Assembly: GCF_004124325.1 (NCBI RefSeq)
Contig: NZ_QBDT01000001.1
Span: 5,022,001 to 5,086,000 of the forward strand
Source: Streptomyces sp. L2
Lineage (GTDB): Bacteria; Actinomycetota; Actinomycetes; Streptomycetales; Streptomycetaceae
DNA: 64,000 nt
Direction of reading: 5' to 3'
A program made the translations under genes and the position numbers. Positions 34,425 through 42,238 of the stretch are shown here, one piece after another. The notes below the pieces were generated by a model, which made no database searches, was not told where the DNA came from, and was given only the letters and a program-made list of their open reading frames with translations. Within the stretch, counting starts at the first letter, position 1. Each line of letters opens with the position of its first letter.

Positions 34425-35015
34425 ATGGGCTCACTACGCCTCACTCTCTGTACCGGGCTCCTGGTCGCGGCGGCACTCACCCCGGCCGCGTACGCGGCGG
34501 ACGCCGGCCGGGACGTCTCCGTGACCCCCGCCTCGCCGGCCCCGGGCGCCGACGTCACCCTGCAGGTGCGCGGCTGCTCGGGCCGGCAGGGCACCGCCGC
34601 CTCGGCCGTGTTCGTCTCCGACGCGCGGCTCACCGGCACCCAGGGCACGCTTGCCGGCGACACCCGGGTCCGCTCCACGGCCCGGCCGGGCGCCTACGAC
34701 GTCCAGATCACCTGCGCCGACTACGTGATCAAGGGCAAGATCACCGTCGTGGCGAAGGCCGCGCGCGGGAACTCCGGACACTCCACCGTGCCCGCCCCGG
34801 CCGCACCGACCGTCCCGTCGGCACCGTCCGCCGCGCCCGCGAGCCCCGTCGCCCCGGTCGACGCGGGCGGTGGCGGTGCCTACTTCGCCACCGTGGACAC
34901 CAGCAGCACCGGCCCCGGCACCGGTCAGGCCGTGACCGGGCTCGTGCTCGCCGCCGTCGCCGCCGTGTCCGTCGCACTGCTCGGCGCCCGGCGCCGGCGC
35001 AACGGCACCCACTGA
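34425..35015 (+). CDS. Membrane-anchored surface protein, sortase F neighbour
   Basis: TGGAGGTT precedes the ATG. The 196-residue product has a Sec signal peptide (cleavage near AYAAD), an immunoglobulin-like domain (VSVTPASPAPGADVTLQVRG, with a Cys pair CSG/ITCADY), a Pro/Ala/Ser linker and a C-terminal membrane helix ending in GARRRRNGTH. No clear LPxTG or LAxTG is present; SSTGPGTGQ just before the helix is the nearest match. Two bases separate it from the class F sortase gene, so it may be its substrate or partner. Confidence 0.8.
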   Translation: MGSLRLTLCTGLLVAAALTPAAYAADAGRDVSVTPASPAPGADVTLQVRGCSGRQGTAASAVFVSDARLTGTQGTLAGDTRVRSTARPGAYDVQITCADYVIKGKITVVAKAARGNSGHSTVPAPAAPTVPSAPSAAPASPVAPVDAGGGGAYFATVDTSSTGPGTGQAVTGLVLAAVAAVSVALLGARRRRNGTH

Positions 35016-35017
35016 CC

Positions 35018-35689
35018 GTGGCGGACGACGCCGGGCGCTCCTCCGGCGCCGCACGCCTCCTCACCGGCCTGGCCTGGGCGGTCCTGCTGCTCGGGCTGTG
35101 GCTGTGGGGGCGCGGGGTGAGCGACGTGGAGCACCACACGGCCGGGCCGGTCACGGGTGACGTGGCCGGCCTCGGCCGTCCCGCCGAGGAGGTGCGCCTG
35201 CCGGCCCCGGCCGAGCCGCTGTCCGCCGCCCGGCCGCAGCGCATCGACATCCCCGCACTCGGCGTCCAGGCCCCCGTGGTGAACCGGGGTCTCGACAGCC
35301 GGGGTGCCCTCGACCCGCCGCCCTACGATCAGCCGGGCGTGGTCGGCTGGTACGGCTCCGGAGCGACCCCCGGCGCCCCCGGCGCCGCTCTGATGGTGGG
35401 ACACGTGGACACCAGGACCCGGCCCGCCGTCTTCTACAAGCTGAGCACCCTCAAGGCCGGCGCGACGATCCGCGTGGTCCGCGCCGACGGCAAGGTCGCC
35501 GAGTTCACCGTCGACGACGTCCGCGTGCTGCTCCGCGACCACTTCGACGCCCGCGCGGCCTACGGCCCCCGCAGGCCCGGCCGCGCCGAACTCCGCCTCC
35601 TGACCTGCGGCGGCACCTTCGACCGGACCAGGAACACCTACACGGCCAACGTGGTCGTCTCGGCGTACCTCACTGGCCGTGGACTGTGA
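35018..35689 (+). CDS. Class F sortase
   Basis: The 223-residue protein starts at a GTG two bases after the preceding stop. An N-terminal membrane anchor (LTGLAWAVLLLGLWLWGRG) is followed by the sortase barrel: RIDIPALGVQAPVV, catalytic His in ALMVGHVDTRTRPAVFYKL (about 128), Cys in LRLLTCGGTFDR (about 196) and Arg in RTRNTYTANV. Class F sortases are widespread in Actinobacteria and their substrates are poorly defined. Pairing with the preceding surface protein suggests a dedicated two-gene unit. Confidence 0.9.
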   Translation: MADDAGRSSGAARLLTGLAWAVLLLGLWLWGRGVSDVEHHTAGPVTGDVAGLGRPAEEVRLPAPAEPLSAARPQRIDIPALGVQAPVVNRGLDSRGALDPPPYDQPGVVGWYGSGATPGAPGAALMVGHVDTRTRPAVFYKLSTLKAGATIRVVRADGKVAEFTVDDVRVLLRDHFDARAAYGPRRPGRAELRLLTCGGTFDRTRNTYTANVVVSAYLTGRGL

Positions 35690-35798
35690 GTGAACCGGGG
35701 CCCCTGGTTCGACGGCATCCCGGGGGCCCCGGAACCCCCCCTTTTTCGGGGTCGCTGGTTCGCCGCGGGCCGGTGGGGGCTGGTCGCGCAGTTCCCCG

Positions 35799-35815
35799 CG
35801 CCCCTTTCAGGGGCG
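35799..35815 (+). terminator. Hairpin after sortase F gene
   Basis: CGCCCCT-TTC-AGGGGCG is a perfect seven-base stem about 110 bases past the stop, within the GCGCAGTTCCCCGCGCCCCT-type intergenic sequence that recurs in Streptomyces genomes. Confidence 0.45.
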
Positions 35816-35863
35816 TGATTCCCGCGTTCCTTCAGGGGTGCGGGGAAGCCGCGTGGAAACAGA

Positions 35864-35907
35864 GATGGCGAGGCCGGTTCGCGGATTCGCGAACGTGCCT
35901 CGCCATC
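35864..35907 (-). terminator. Terminator of the first tRNA-Lys
   Basis: GATGGCGAGG (35864-35873) pairs with CCTCGCCATC (35898-35907), with a further inner stem GTTCGCG/CGCGAAC. It begins eight bases beyond the 3' end of the tRNA on the minus strand. Confidence 0.7.
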
Positions 35908-35914
35908 GTCATCG

Positions 35915-35988
35915 TGCGCCGCCAGGGACTCGAACCCCGGACCCGCTGATTAAGAGTCAGCTGCTCTAACCAACTGAGCTAGCGGCGC
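35915..35988 (-). tRNA. tRNA-Lys (anticodon CTT)
   Basis: The minus strand folds into a full cloverleaf: acceptor GCGCCGC/GCGGCGC, D-loop CAGTTGGTTAGAG, anticodon arm GCTGA-CTCTTAA-TCAGC with CTT, T-arm with GGTTCGAGTCC, and discriminator A. CCA is not encoded. An identical copy lies at 45032-45105. Confidence 0.97.
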
Positions 35989-36173
35989 CTGCTGACATCG
36001 AGAACTCTACCGGACGGTCCGGGGTGCTCCTGACCACCCGCACCGGCGTGCACCCCCTGGGGGTGGGTGCCGTACATCATTCGGACCGTCAGCATGCGCG
36101 TCCCGACCACAGTTGTGAAACTGATCAACGTGACAATCACGGACATTTCCACCCTGAAGGTGAGTGACGTCGT

Positions 36174-37307
36174 ATGACCGCTCCGGTGTTCGAGGAGTTC
36201 GACCCGGCGAGCGACTGCGACTGCGCCGGCTGCGTCCACCGGCGGCGGGTGAGTCCCCGCCCGCTGCCGGGCCGCTTCGGCGGCCACCCGGCGGCCCGGG
36301 GGATCGTGATCGTGGCCGCCGCCACGTCCGCCGCGCTCGGCGCGGCACCGGCGGCGACCGCCGCCGTCCGGTCCCCTTCCGGCCCCGATTCCCCCGATGC
36401 TCCCGGTCACCAGGACGGCCGGGGTGCCCGGGCCGTCCCCGTCCACCCGGAGCCCGCCACCCCGCAGGGCCGCAGGTCCCCGCTGCACGGCCGCGGCGCG
36501 GAACCGGCCGCGCCGGGGGACGTCGAGCCCCCGGCCACCACCCGCGCTGCGATCATCAACCGGGCCAAGGTCTGGGTGGCCGCGCAGGTGCCGTACAGCA
36601 TGGACGAGTACTGGTCCGACGGGTACCGGCAGGACTGTTCCGGTTATGTGTCCATGGCCTGGGGCCTGCCCGGCAACGAGTGGACCGGCAGCCTGGACCA
36701 GTTCGGGGTGCGGATCACCAAGGAGGAACTGGAGCCGGGCGACATCCTGCTCTACCACAACCCCGACAACCCGGAATCGGGCTCGCACGTGGTGATCTTC
36801 GGCGGCTGGACGGACTACACGCGCACCTACTACCTGGTCTACGAGCAGACGCCGCCGCACACCCGAAGTAGGCCCACCCCCTATTCGTACTGGAGCAACG
36901 CCGACAAGTACGTGCCCTACCGGTACAAGGGCGTGACCCCGGAGAAGGCGCGTACGAAGGCGCATGCGATGCCGGGTGCGAAGGCGCGCGGGGTGACGGG
37001 CGTGAAGGCGGTCTTCGGCGCGGTCGCCGGTTCGGCCGGCCCCTCCCCGCAGCCCGCCTCGCACGGCGTGTCCGGCTATCCCGGCCGCAACCTCTTCCGC
37101 CCGGGCGCGGAGAACCCCTACGTCACCCAACTCGGCCGGCGCCTCGTGGAGAAAGGATTCGGCAGGTTCTACGCCACCGCACCCAGGCCCCGCTGGAGCG
37201 AGGCCGACCGGCGGGCCGTGGAGGCGTTCCAGCGCCGCCAGGGCTGGCGCGGCGGCGCGGCCGACGGCTACCCCGGACCGGAGACCTGGCGCCGGCTGTT
37301 CTCGTGA
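36174..37307 (+). CDS. NlpC/P60-like protein with C-terminal peptidoglycan-binding region
   Basis: The 377-residue product starts MTAPVFEEFDPASDCDCAGC, with a CxCxxC cluster ahead of a membrane helix (GIVIVAAATSAALGAAPAAT), so it is probably a type II-anchored or exported protein with a cytoplasmic metal-binding head. The central domain has a cysteine-peptidase-like pattern: QDCSGYVSMAWGL (Cys about 155) and GSHVVIFGGW (His about 205). The last 70 residues (NPYVTQLGRRLVEKGFGRF; DRRAVEAFQRRQGW) form a peptidoglycan-binding module. A role in cell-wall peptide cleavage is likely. GAAGGTGA upstream is a weak ribosome site. Confidence 0.82.
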   Translation: MTAPVFEEFDPASDCDCAGCVHRRRVSPRPLPGRFGGHPAARGIVIVAAATSAALGAAPAATAAVRSPSGPDSPDAPGHQDGRGARAVPVHPEPATPQGRRSPLHGRGAEPAAPGDVEPPATTRAAIINRAKVWVAAQVPYSMDEYWSDGYRQDCSGYVSMAWGLPGNEWTGSLDQFGVRITKEELEPGDILLYHNPDNPESGSHVVIFGGWTDYTRTYYLVYEQTPPHTRSRPTPYSYWSNADKYVPYRYKGVTPEKARTKAHAMPGAKARGVTGVKAVFGAVAGSAGPSPQPASHGVSGYPGRNLFRPGAENPYVTQLGRRLVEKGFGRFYATAPRPRWSEADRRAVEAFQRRQGWRGGAADGYPGPETWRRLFS

Positions 37308-37373
37308 GCCGCCCACCGGACCCTCACATCCACCCACGTTCATGACGCATCTGGCGCGGAGGCTGGAGCACGC

Positions 37374-38501
37374 ATGAGTACGACGACGTCACACACGCCC
37401 GAGTCCGAGGAGCATCCGGAGACCACGGCCACCCGACCGGCCCGGCTGATCCAGAACGAGGCGACCACCGAGATCCCCGTCCACCTGCTGTTCCGCGACG
37501 ACCCCGACCCGGTGGCCGTCCCACTGCGGCCCGCCGTGGTGGCCCGCCGGCAGGGCACCGGTGAACAGCCCCGCCTCCGACGCCCGGCCCCGGCCCGCCG
37601 GATCGCCGTACCGCAGCTGGACCCGGAGCTGACCGAACGGCCGGGGCGGGCGCTGCCGGGCGCGGCCGGGGTGCTCGCCGGGGTCGGCGGGCTGACCGGC
37701 TGCCTGGCCACCTGCTGGTGGGCCGGCGTGCTGCCGCCGCTCGCCGCCCAGGCGCTGCACCTGCCGGCGTACGCGGGCGCGGGCCTCGGACCGGCGCAGT
37801 GGGCGGCGTACGCCGGGGCCGGGGCGCTCGGCCTGGCCGGGTTCGGCGGGCTGGCCCGGGGCACAACCGGCCGGGCCTGGGTGCTCGGCCTGTTCGGCCG
37901 CTACCGGGGCACGGTACGGCGCACCGGCCTGCTCTGGGTGAACCCGCTGCTGCGCCGCCGCCGGGTGGACGTACGGCTGCGGCACTGGCGCAGCGAGACC
38001 ATGCCGGCGGCGGACTCCAGCGGGGTGGCGCTGCGGGTGGTGGTGCTGGTGGTGTGGCGGGTACGGGACACCGCGCGGGCCGCGCTCGGCATCGAGGACC
38101 ACGAGTCCTATCTGCGCGAGTGCGTGGAGGCGGCACTGGCCCGGGTCCCGGTGGACATGCCGGGCGGGGCGCGGGGCGCGGGCGCGGCGGAGGCGGCCGG
38201 CGAGGCGCTGACCCGGCTGGTGGCGTCGGAGGCGGCGCCGGTGGGCGTGGAGGTGTTCTCGGTACGGCCGGTGCGCATGGAGTACGCCCCGGAGGTGGCC
38301 GCCGCGATGAACCGCCGCCGCATCGCCGCCCTGGACGCGGCGCAGCGGGCCACCATGCTCACCTCGGTCGTCGACTCGGTGGAGGACACGGTGACCCGCC
38401 TGACCATGCGCGGTCTGGTCGAACTGGACGACTACGAACGCAAGGTGCTGGTCCGGGACCTGACGGTGGCGTTCTGCGCGGGCCGCGAACCGTCGTCCTG
38501 A
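37374..38501 (+). CDS. SPFH/band-7 domain protein
   Basis: The 375-residue protein begins MSTTTSHTPESEEHPETTAT and has an extended hydrophilic N-terminus, two membrane helices (about residues 98-120 and 140-165) and the SPFH domain (LRRRRVDVRLRHWRSETMPA, VALRVVVLVVWRVRDTARA, EALTRLVASEAAPVGVEVF). SPFH proteins build membrane-scaffold assemblies. The ATG follows GGAG. The last codons and the stop TGA lie in the first unit of the 24-bp minisatellite that fills the gap to the convergent glycosyltransferase gene. Confidence 0.88.
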   Translation: MSTTTSHTPESEEHPETTATRPARLIQNEATTEIPVHLLFRDDPDPVAVPLRPAVVARRQGTGEQPRLRRPAPARRIAVPQLDPELTERPGRALPGAAGVLAGVGGLTGCLATCWWAGVLPPLAAQALHLPAYAGAGLGPAQWAAYAGAGALGLAGFGGLARGTTGRAWVLGLFGRYRGTVRRTGLLWVNPLLRRRRVDVRLRHWRSETMPAADSSGVALRVVVLVVWRVRDTARAALGIEDHESYLRECVEAALARVPVDMPGGARGAGAAEAAGEALTRLVASEAAPVGVEVFSVRPVRMEYAPEVAAAMNRRRIAALDAAQRATMLTSVVDSVEDTVTRLTMRGLVELDDYERKVLVRDLTVAFCAGREPSS

Positions 38502-38957
38502 CCGGGCCGAGAGCCGGGTTCCGGCCCGGGCCGTGAGTCGGCGTTCTGACCGGGCTGCGAGCGCGCGTCCTGGCCGGGCCGGGAGTCGTCGCCCAGGCCG
38601 GTCAGTGAACCTGCGTCCTGACCGGACCGGGAGTCGTCGCCCAGGCCGGTCAGTGAGCCTACGTCCTGGCCCGGCCGGGAGTCGGGTTCCTGGCCGGGTC
38701 GGGAGTCATCGCCCTGGCCGGGTCCGGAGTCGTCGCCCTGGCCGGTCAGTGAGCCTGCGTCCTGACCGGGCCGGGAGTCGTCGCCCAGGCCGGTCAGTGA
38801 GCCTACGTCCTGGCCCGGCCGGGAGTCGTCGCCCTGGCCGGGTCCGGAGCCATCGTCCTGGCCGGTCAGTGAGCCTGCGCCCTGACCGGGCCGGGAGTCG
38901 TCGCCCAGGCCGGTCAGTGAGCCTGCGCCCTGGCCGGCGCGGAAGTTGTCGCCCGGC
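38478..38957. repeat. 24-bp minisatellite, about 20 units, spanning the 3' ends of two convergent genes
   Basis: From 38502 the sequence divides into nineteen consecutive 24-bp units, with a degenerate twentieth at 38478. The two main forms are CCGGGCCGGGAGTCGTCGCC+CAGG and CCGGTCAGTGAGCCTGCGTC+CTGA, often alternating as a 48-bp higher-order unit. The array is an exact multiple of three, giving 8-residue peptide repeats in both directions (GDDSRPGQ-DAGSLTGL on the minus strand, RAGSRRPG on the plus). The SPFH stop lies in the first unit and the glycosyltransferase stop in the eighteenth of the nineteen. Confidence 0.9.
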
Positions 38958-40170
38958 CCGTGCCGGTCAAGGCGAGCAGCCGCCGTGCGGCCACCGTGGC
39001 GCCGTCCGTGCGGATCGTGCCGGCGACCGTCCTCGCGCGGGCGCGTGTCTCGGGGGTCAGGCAGCCGGCCAGTGCCGCGGTCAGGGAGGCGACGGTGGGG
39101 ACCGGGCCGTCGTGGGCCGTGCCGATGCCGAGTCCGGCGACGCGGCCGGCCCAGAACGGCTGGTCGGCGATCTGCGGGACGATCACCTGGGGTGCGCCGG
39201 CCCGGGTCGCCGTCGTCGTCGTACCGGCGCCGCCGTGGTGCACGACGGCGGCGACCCGGCGGAACAGGGCCTGCTGGTTGACCTCGCCGACGACGAAGCA
39301 GTCGTCGCCGTCGTCGACGCGGTCCAGGGCGGCCCAGCCGCGGCCGAGGAGGACGCGGTGGCCGTGTGCGCGGACGGCCTCGACGGCCACCCGGGCGGCG
39401 TCCTTCGCGGTGTGCATGGCCATCGAGCCGAAGCCCACGTACACCGGTGGCGCGCCGGCGTCCAGGAACGCCTCCAGGTCCTCGGGGAGAGGACGGCTGT
39501 CGGGCAGGATCCACGCGCCGGTCTGCACGAGGTCGAGGTCGGTCGTCTCCCGCCCCGGCAGCAGGACCGGGTCGGCGGCCAGCCAGGGCCGGTCCGTGAA
39601 CACATGGTCACGGACGTTGTCCACCGGCGGCAGCCCGAGCGCCTCCCGGTGCTCGGCCAGCGCCCCGCCGTAGAGGGAGTTGACGCGCTGGGCGTCCTGT
39701 TCCCACAGCACCTTGTTGTCGGTCTCGTCGTCCGGCGACGGCGTACCCGGCCGCCTCGGCGGACGGGAGCGGTGCGAGGGCAGCCCGAGGGTGTGGAAGC
39801 ACCCGTACACGTAGGGGATGCCCAGCTTCTCGGCCACCGAGCGCGCGCCGGCCGGCATCAGGCCGGTCGCCAGCAGCGCGTCGGCGCCCTCGGCCGCCTC
39901 GGGGAGCGTCGCGAACCGCGCGGCGACCAGCTCGGGCGCGAGCCGGAACGCGTCCGCCGCCGACGGCGGACGCGTTCCGGTCACCACCGAGCGCACCGAC
40001 GGCCCGAGCGGCACCATCGGCACCCCGGCACCGTCCAGCAGCGCCTCGAACTCCTCGTCCGGAGGCACGCACACCCGTGCCTCCGCGCCGAGTTCCCGCA
40101 GCGCCACCGCCAGCCCCGCCAGTGGTTCCACGTCCCCACGCGAGCCCCATGACGTCAATACCACACGCAT
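38914..40170 (-). CDS. Macrolide/UDP-glycosyltransferase-type glycosyltransferase (GT1)
   Basis: The 418-residue product starts MRVVLTSWGSRGDVEPLAGL, with GGGGGA upstream; the longer frame is ignored. It has the GT-B fold with the sugar-nucleotide signature VVHHGGAGTTTTATRAGAP followed by QIADQPFWAGRVAGLGIG, as in GT1 enzymes that glycosylate macrolides and other small molecules. No biosynthetic cluster is beside it, so detoxification or tailoring of an unknown aglycone is likely. The last 15 codons lie in the 24-bp repeat array. An inverted repeat at 40186-40225 sits just upstream. Confidence 0.9.
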   Translation of the reverse strand: MRVVLTSWGSRGDVEPLAGLAVALRELGAEARVCVPPDEEFEALLDGAGVPMVPLGPSVRSVVTGTRPPSAADAFRLAPELVAARFATLPEAAEGADALLATGLMPAGARSVAEKLGIPYVYGCFHTLGLPSHRSRPPRRPGTPSPDDETDNKVLWEQDAQRVNSLYGGALAEHREALGLPPVDNVRDHVFTDRPWLAADPVLLPGRETTDLDLVQTGAWILPDSRPLPEDLEAFLDAGAPPVYVGFGSMAMHTAKDAARVAVEAVRAHGHRVLLGRGWAALDRVDDGDDCFVVGEVNQQALFRRVAAVVHHGGAGTTTTATRAGAPQVIVPQIADQPFWAGRVAGLGIGTAHDGPVPTVASLTAALAGCLTPETRARARTVAGTIRTDGATVAARRLLALTGTGRATTSAPARAQAH

Positions 40171-40185
40171 GCCGCAATTCCCCCA

Positions 40186-40225
40186 ATACCTCAGGTTCCG
40201 GTCTCGGCCGCCCATCCTGAGGTAT
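40186..40225. promoter_or_regulatory. Inverted repeat ATACCTCAGG-N20-CCTGAGGTAT upstream of the glycosyltransferase
   Basis: Perfect 10-base arms separated by 20 bases lie 16 bases upstream of the glycosyltransferase ATG on its coding strand. This is a plausible repressor site; no regulator gene is adjacent. Confidence 0.45.
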
Positions 40226-40227
40226 GA

Positions 40228-40251
40228 GGGGGGTCTTGCCGCAAGCCCCCC
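40228..40251 (-). terminator. Terminator of the secreted-protein gene
   Basis: GGGGGG-T-CTTG, loop CCG, CAAG-CCCCCC forms a near-perfect stem with one bulge. It lies about 70 bases past the stop of the gene at 40323-40781 and before the glycosyltransferase start. Confidence 0.6.
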
Positions 40252-40322
40252 GGTGCGCTATAGGTTGATAGTGGCAAGGAGTATCGATTCGACCTCCTTG
40301 CCTTTTGTTCTGCCGGCGGCCG

Positions 40323-40781
40323 TCAGCGGCAGGTGCCGCGCTTCCAGCCGGGCCAGGAGTGGCCATTGAAGACGTTCTTCCAGACGCCCGCGCCGTTGGC
40401 CACCACGGAGACACAGCGGTGGCTGCCGTTCTTGCTCCAGTCGTAGATCTTGTCGCCGCGCCCGTTGCCGGGCATCTCCTTCCAGCCGCCGGCGTTGGCC
40501 CACACGTGCCAGATCTCGCGGTTGGGCGCGATGACGAAGACCTCGTCCGTGCTGCCGCTGTGGTTCCAGTCGATGGCCTTGTAGTGGCCCCCGCCGCACA
40601 TCCGGTAGCCGGTGTAACCCCACGCCTTGACCTTCACCTTGCAGGCGGCGGCGCTCCGAACCCCGTGATCGGCCGTCCCCGTCGCCCCTGTCGCCGCCGT
40701 CGCCGGGGCGATGCCGGCGACCAGCGCCCCGGCCGCGACCACCGCGGCCAGGCCGGTCCTGCGCGTGCTGCTGCTTCGCAT
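40323..40781 (-). CDS. Secreted protein of 152 aa with W/G repeats
   Basis: GGGGGAAC precedes the ATG. A 40-residue signal peptide (MRSSSTRRTGLAAVVAAGAL, cleavage near ATAAT) leads to a mature domain with four cysteines (AACKVK, RMCGGG, HRCVSV, GTCR) and repeated Trp-containing motifs (AWGYTG, IDWNHSG, WHVWANAGGW, WKNVFNGHSWPGW). The pattern suggests a small beta-rich extracellular protein stabilised by two disulfides. No enzymatic motif or known family is recognised. Confidence 0.75.
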   Translation of the reverse strand: MRSSSTRRTGLAAVVAAGALVAGIAPATAATGATGTADHGVRSAAACKVKVKAWGYTGYRMCGGGHYKAIDWNHSGSTDEVFVIAPNREIWHVWANAGGWKEMPGNGRGDKIYDWSKNGSHRCVSVVANGAGVWKNVFNGHSWPGWKRGTCR

Positions 40782-41097
40782 GGTTGTTCCCCCTGTCACT
40801 GAAGTGCCTCCGAAGAGGCGGTCAGTGGAGACCGTACGGGCCGCCGGCGGGCCCGGTCGTCCCACGACGGTTGGAACTCGGGGCTACGGCGACGGGGGCA
40901 CGGCCGGTAAACCCTCGCGGTAGGGCGGTGGTTCCACGCCTGCTCGGAGGACGGCACCCTCCGGCGTCCGCCCGATGCCTGCCCGAGGCTCGTCCGGCGC
41001 TCGCCCGGGGTAGGGTCCGCGTGCGCCGCCGACGGCCTTTCCGTCGGCGGCGCACATGAGTACCGACGACCGACGACATACGGGGGAACCGCTCGCC

Positions 41098-41529
41098 ATG
41101 GACGCCATGTTCGACATAACCATGCTCGCGCTGCTCGCCATCTTCGTCTGCTGCGGTGTGGCCCTGGTCCGCCGGACCCGGCAGCGGCGCGAGGCCTGGG
41201 CGAGCGGCATGACCGCGCAGGCGCGGGTGTTACGTGCCTGGGTCACCACGCGTATGGTCAACAGCGTGGTCCAGCGCGTCCAGTGGCACGAGTACGACTA
41301 CACCACGGCGGACGGCCGGGCCGTCCGCTTCGAGGAGTCCGGCGGCCCCCGCGACCAAGCCGCGGGCGACACCGTCCTCGTCCACTACGCCCCGAACGCC
41401 CCCGAACGGGCCACCACCTCCGAGCCGCAGCCCGGCAAGGACATGACGGCCACCGCGATCTGGCTGGCCGTCATGGCGGCCTGCGCGATCTACCTGATCC
41501 ACGAGTGGGTGGAGCTCTCGCGGTTCTGA
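41098..41529 (+). CDS. DUF3592-type membrane protein (copy 1)
   Basis: The 143-residue product (start MDAMFDITMLALL, CGGGGGAACC upstream) has an N-terminal helix, a basic segment, a beta-rich domain ending in GGPRDQAAGDTVLVHYAPNAP and a second helix near the C-terminus. This is the DUF3592 layout: two helices flanking an OB-like domain. Function unknown. The next gene is a paralogue. Confidence 0.75.
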   Translation: MDAMFDITMLALLAIFVCCGVALVRRTRQRREAWASGMTAQARVLRAWVTTRMVNSVVQRVQWHEYDYTTADGRAVRFEESGGPRDQAAGDTVLVHYAPNAPERATTSEPQPGKDMTATAIWLAVMAACAIYLIHEWVELSRF

Positions 41530-41617
41530 GCTTCGCTTGAGGCCGATCGCCGTGCGGCGCGGGTAAGTTCCCCGCACGCCGATCACCTGGCCGGCGTACC
41601 GGACCACGGGGGCCTCG

Positions 41618-42079
41618 ATGGAACTGATCTTCTACGTTCTGCCCATTTTTATGATCGTCGGCATGGTGGCCATGGCGACCGTCATGCTCCGCCGCTCGCA
41701 GCAGATCGGCCGCGCCTGGGAGAACGGGCTGACCGCGCAGGGCCGTTGTCTGCGGACGTACACCACGACAAGCGGAGGCGGCAGCACGTCGGTGAGCACC
41801 AGCCTGCACCACGTGTACGAGTTCACGACGCTGGACGGCCGTCCGGTCCGCTTCGACGAGGCGCACGGACCGGCCACCGTCGTGGAGGGCGACCTCGTCA
41901 CCGTCCACTACCTGCCCGACCACCCCGAGCAGGCCACCGCCCACGCCCCGGCCCGGGGCAAGCTCGCCGCGTCCACGGGCTGCGTGGTGGCCTTCTTCGG
42001 CGTCGGCATCGCCTTCTGCCTGGGCTTCATGGCCGTCGTCCACATCGTCTTCGCGGAGTCGTCGAGCCTGATGCCGTAG
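41618..42079 (+). CDS. DUF3592-type membrane protein (copy 2)
   Basis: The 153-residue paralogue of the preceding protein shares the same architecture: FMIVGMVAMATVMLRRSQQI helix, GLTAQGRCLRTYTTTSGGGS, a domain ending GDLVTVHYLPDHPEQATA, and a C-terminal helix. Seventeen of the aligned domain positions around DGRPVRFDEAHGP/DGRAVRFEESGGP are shared or similar. The two genes are 88 bases apart and look like a tandem duplication. A hairpin at 42143-42191 follows. Confidence 0.75.
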   Translation: MELIFYVLPIFMIVGMVAMATVMLRRSQQIGRAWENGLTAQGRCLRTYTTTSGGGSTSVSTSLHHVYEFTTLDGRPVRFDEAHGPATVVEGDLVTVHYLPDHPEQATAHAPARGKLAASTGCVVAFFGVGIAFCLGFMAVVHIVFAESSSLMP

Positions 42080-42142
42080 GCGGGACGGCTCTGGAGGCCG
42101 GGGCTGCGGACGCTTTTCGGCCTGCTCCGAAAAGCCTTCACG

Positions 42143-42191
42143 GGCGCTCCCCGCGGGGGCCAGTCTGGCCCCGGCCGGAGCGGGGAGCGCC
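42143..42191 (+). terminator. Terminator hairpin after the DUF3592 pair
   Basis: GGCGCTCCCCGC (42143-42154) pairs perfectly with GCGGGGAGCGCC (42180-42191); an inner GGCCAG/CTGGCC pair extends the structure. Confidence 0.7.
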
Positions 42192-42238
42192 GAGCCCGGC
42201 CGGCCGGACCAGAGGACCAACCGAACGGGGAGACGTAC

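Noticed and set aside
38478..38957. CRISPR array
   Set aside because: The 24-bp units are directly adjacent without spacers, and no cas gene is present in the window.
38533..40152. Plus-strand frame encoding Arg-rich repeats (RAGSRRPG)
   Set aside because: It is the other strand of the minisatellite and of the glycosyltransferase gene, with no ribosome site and no family match.
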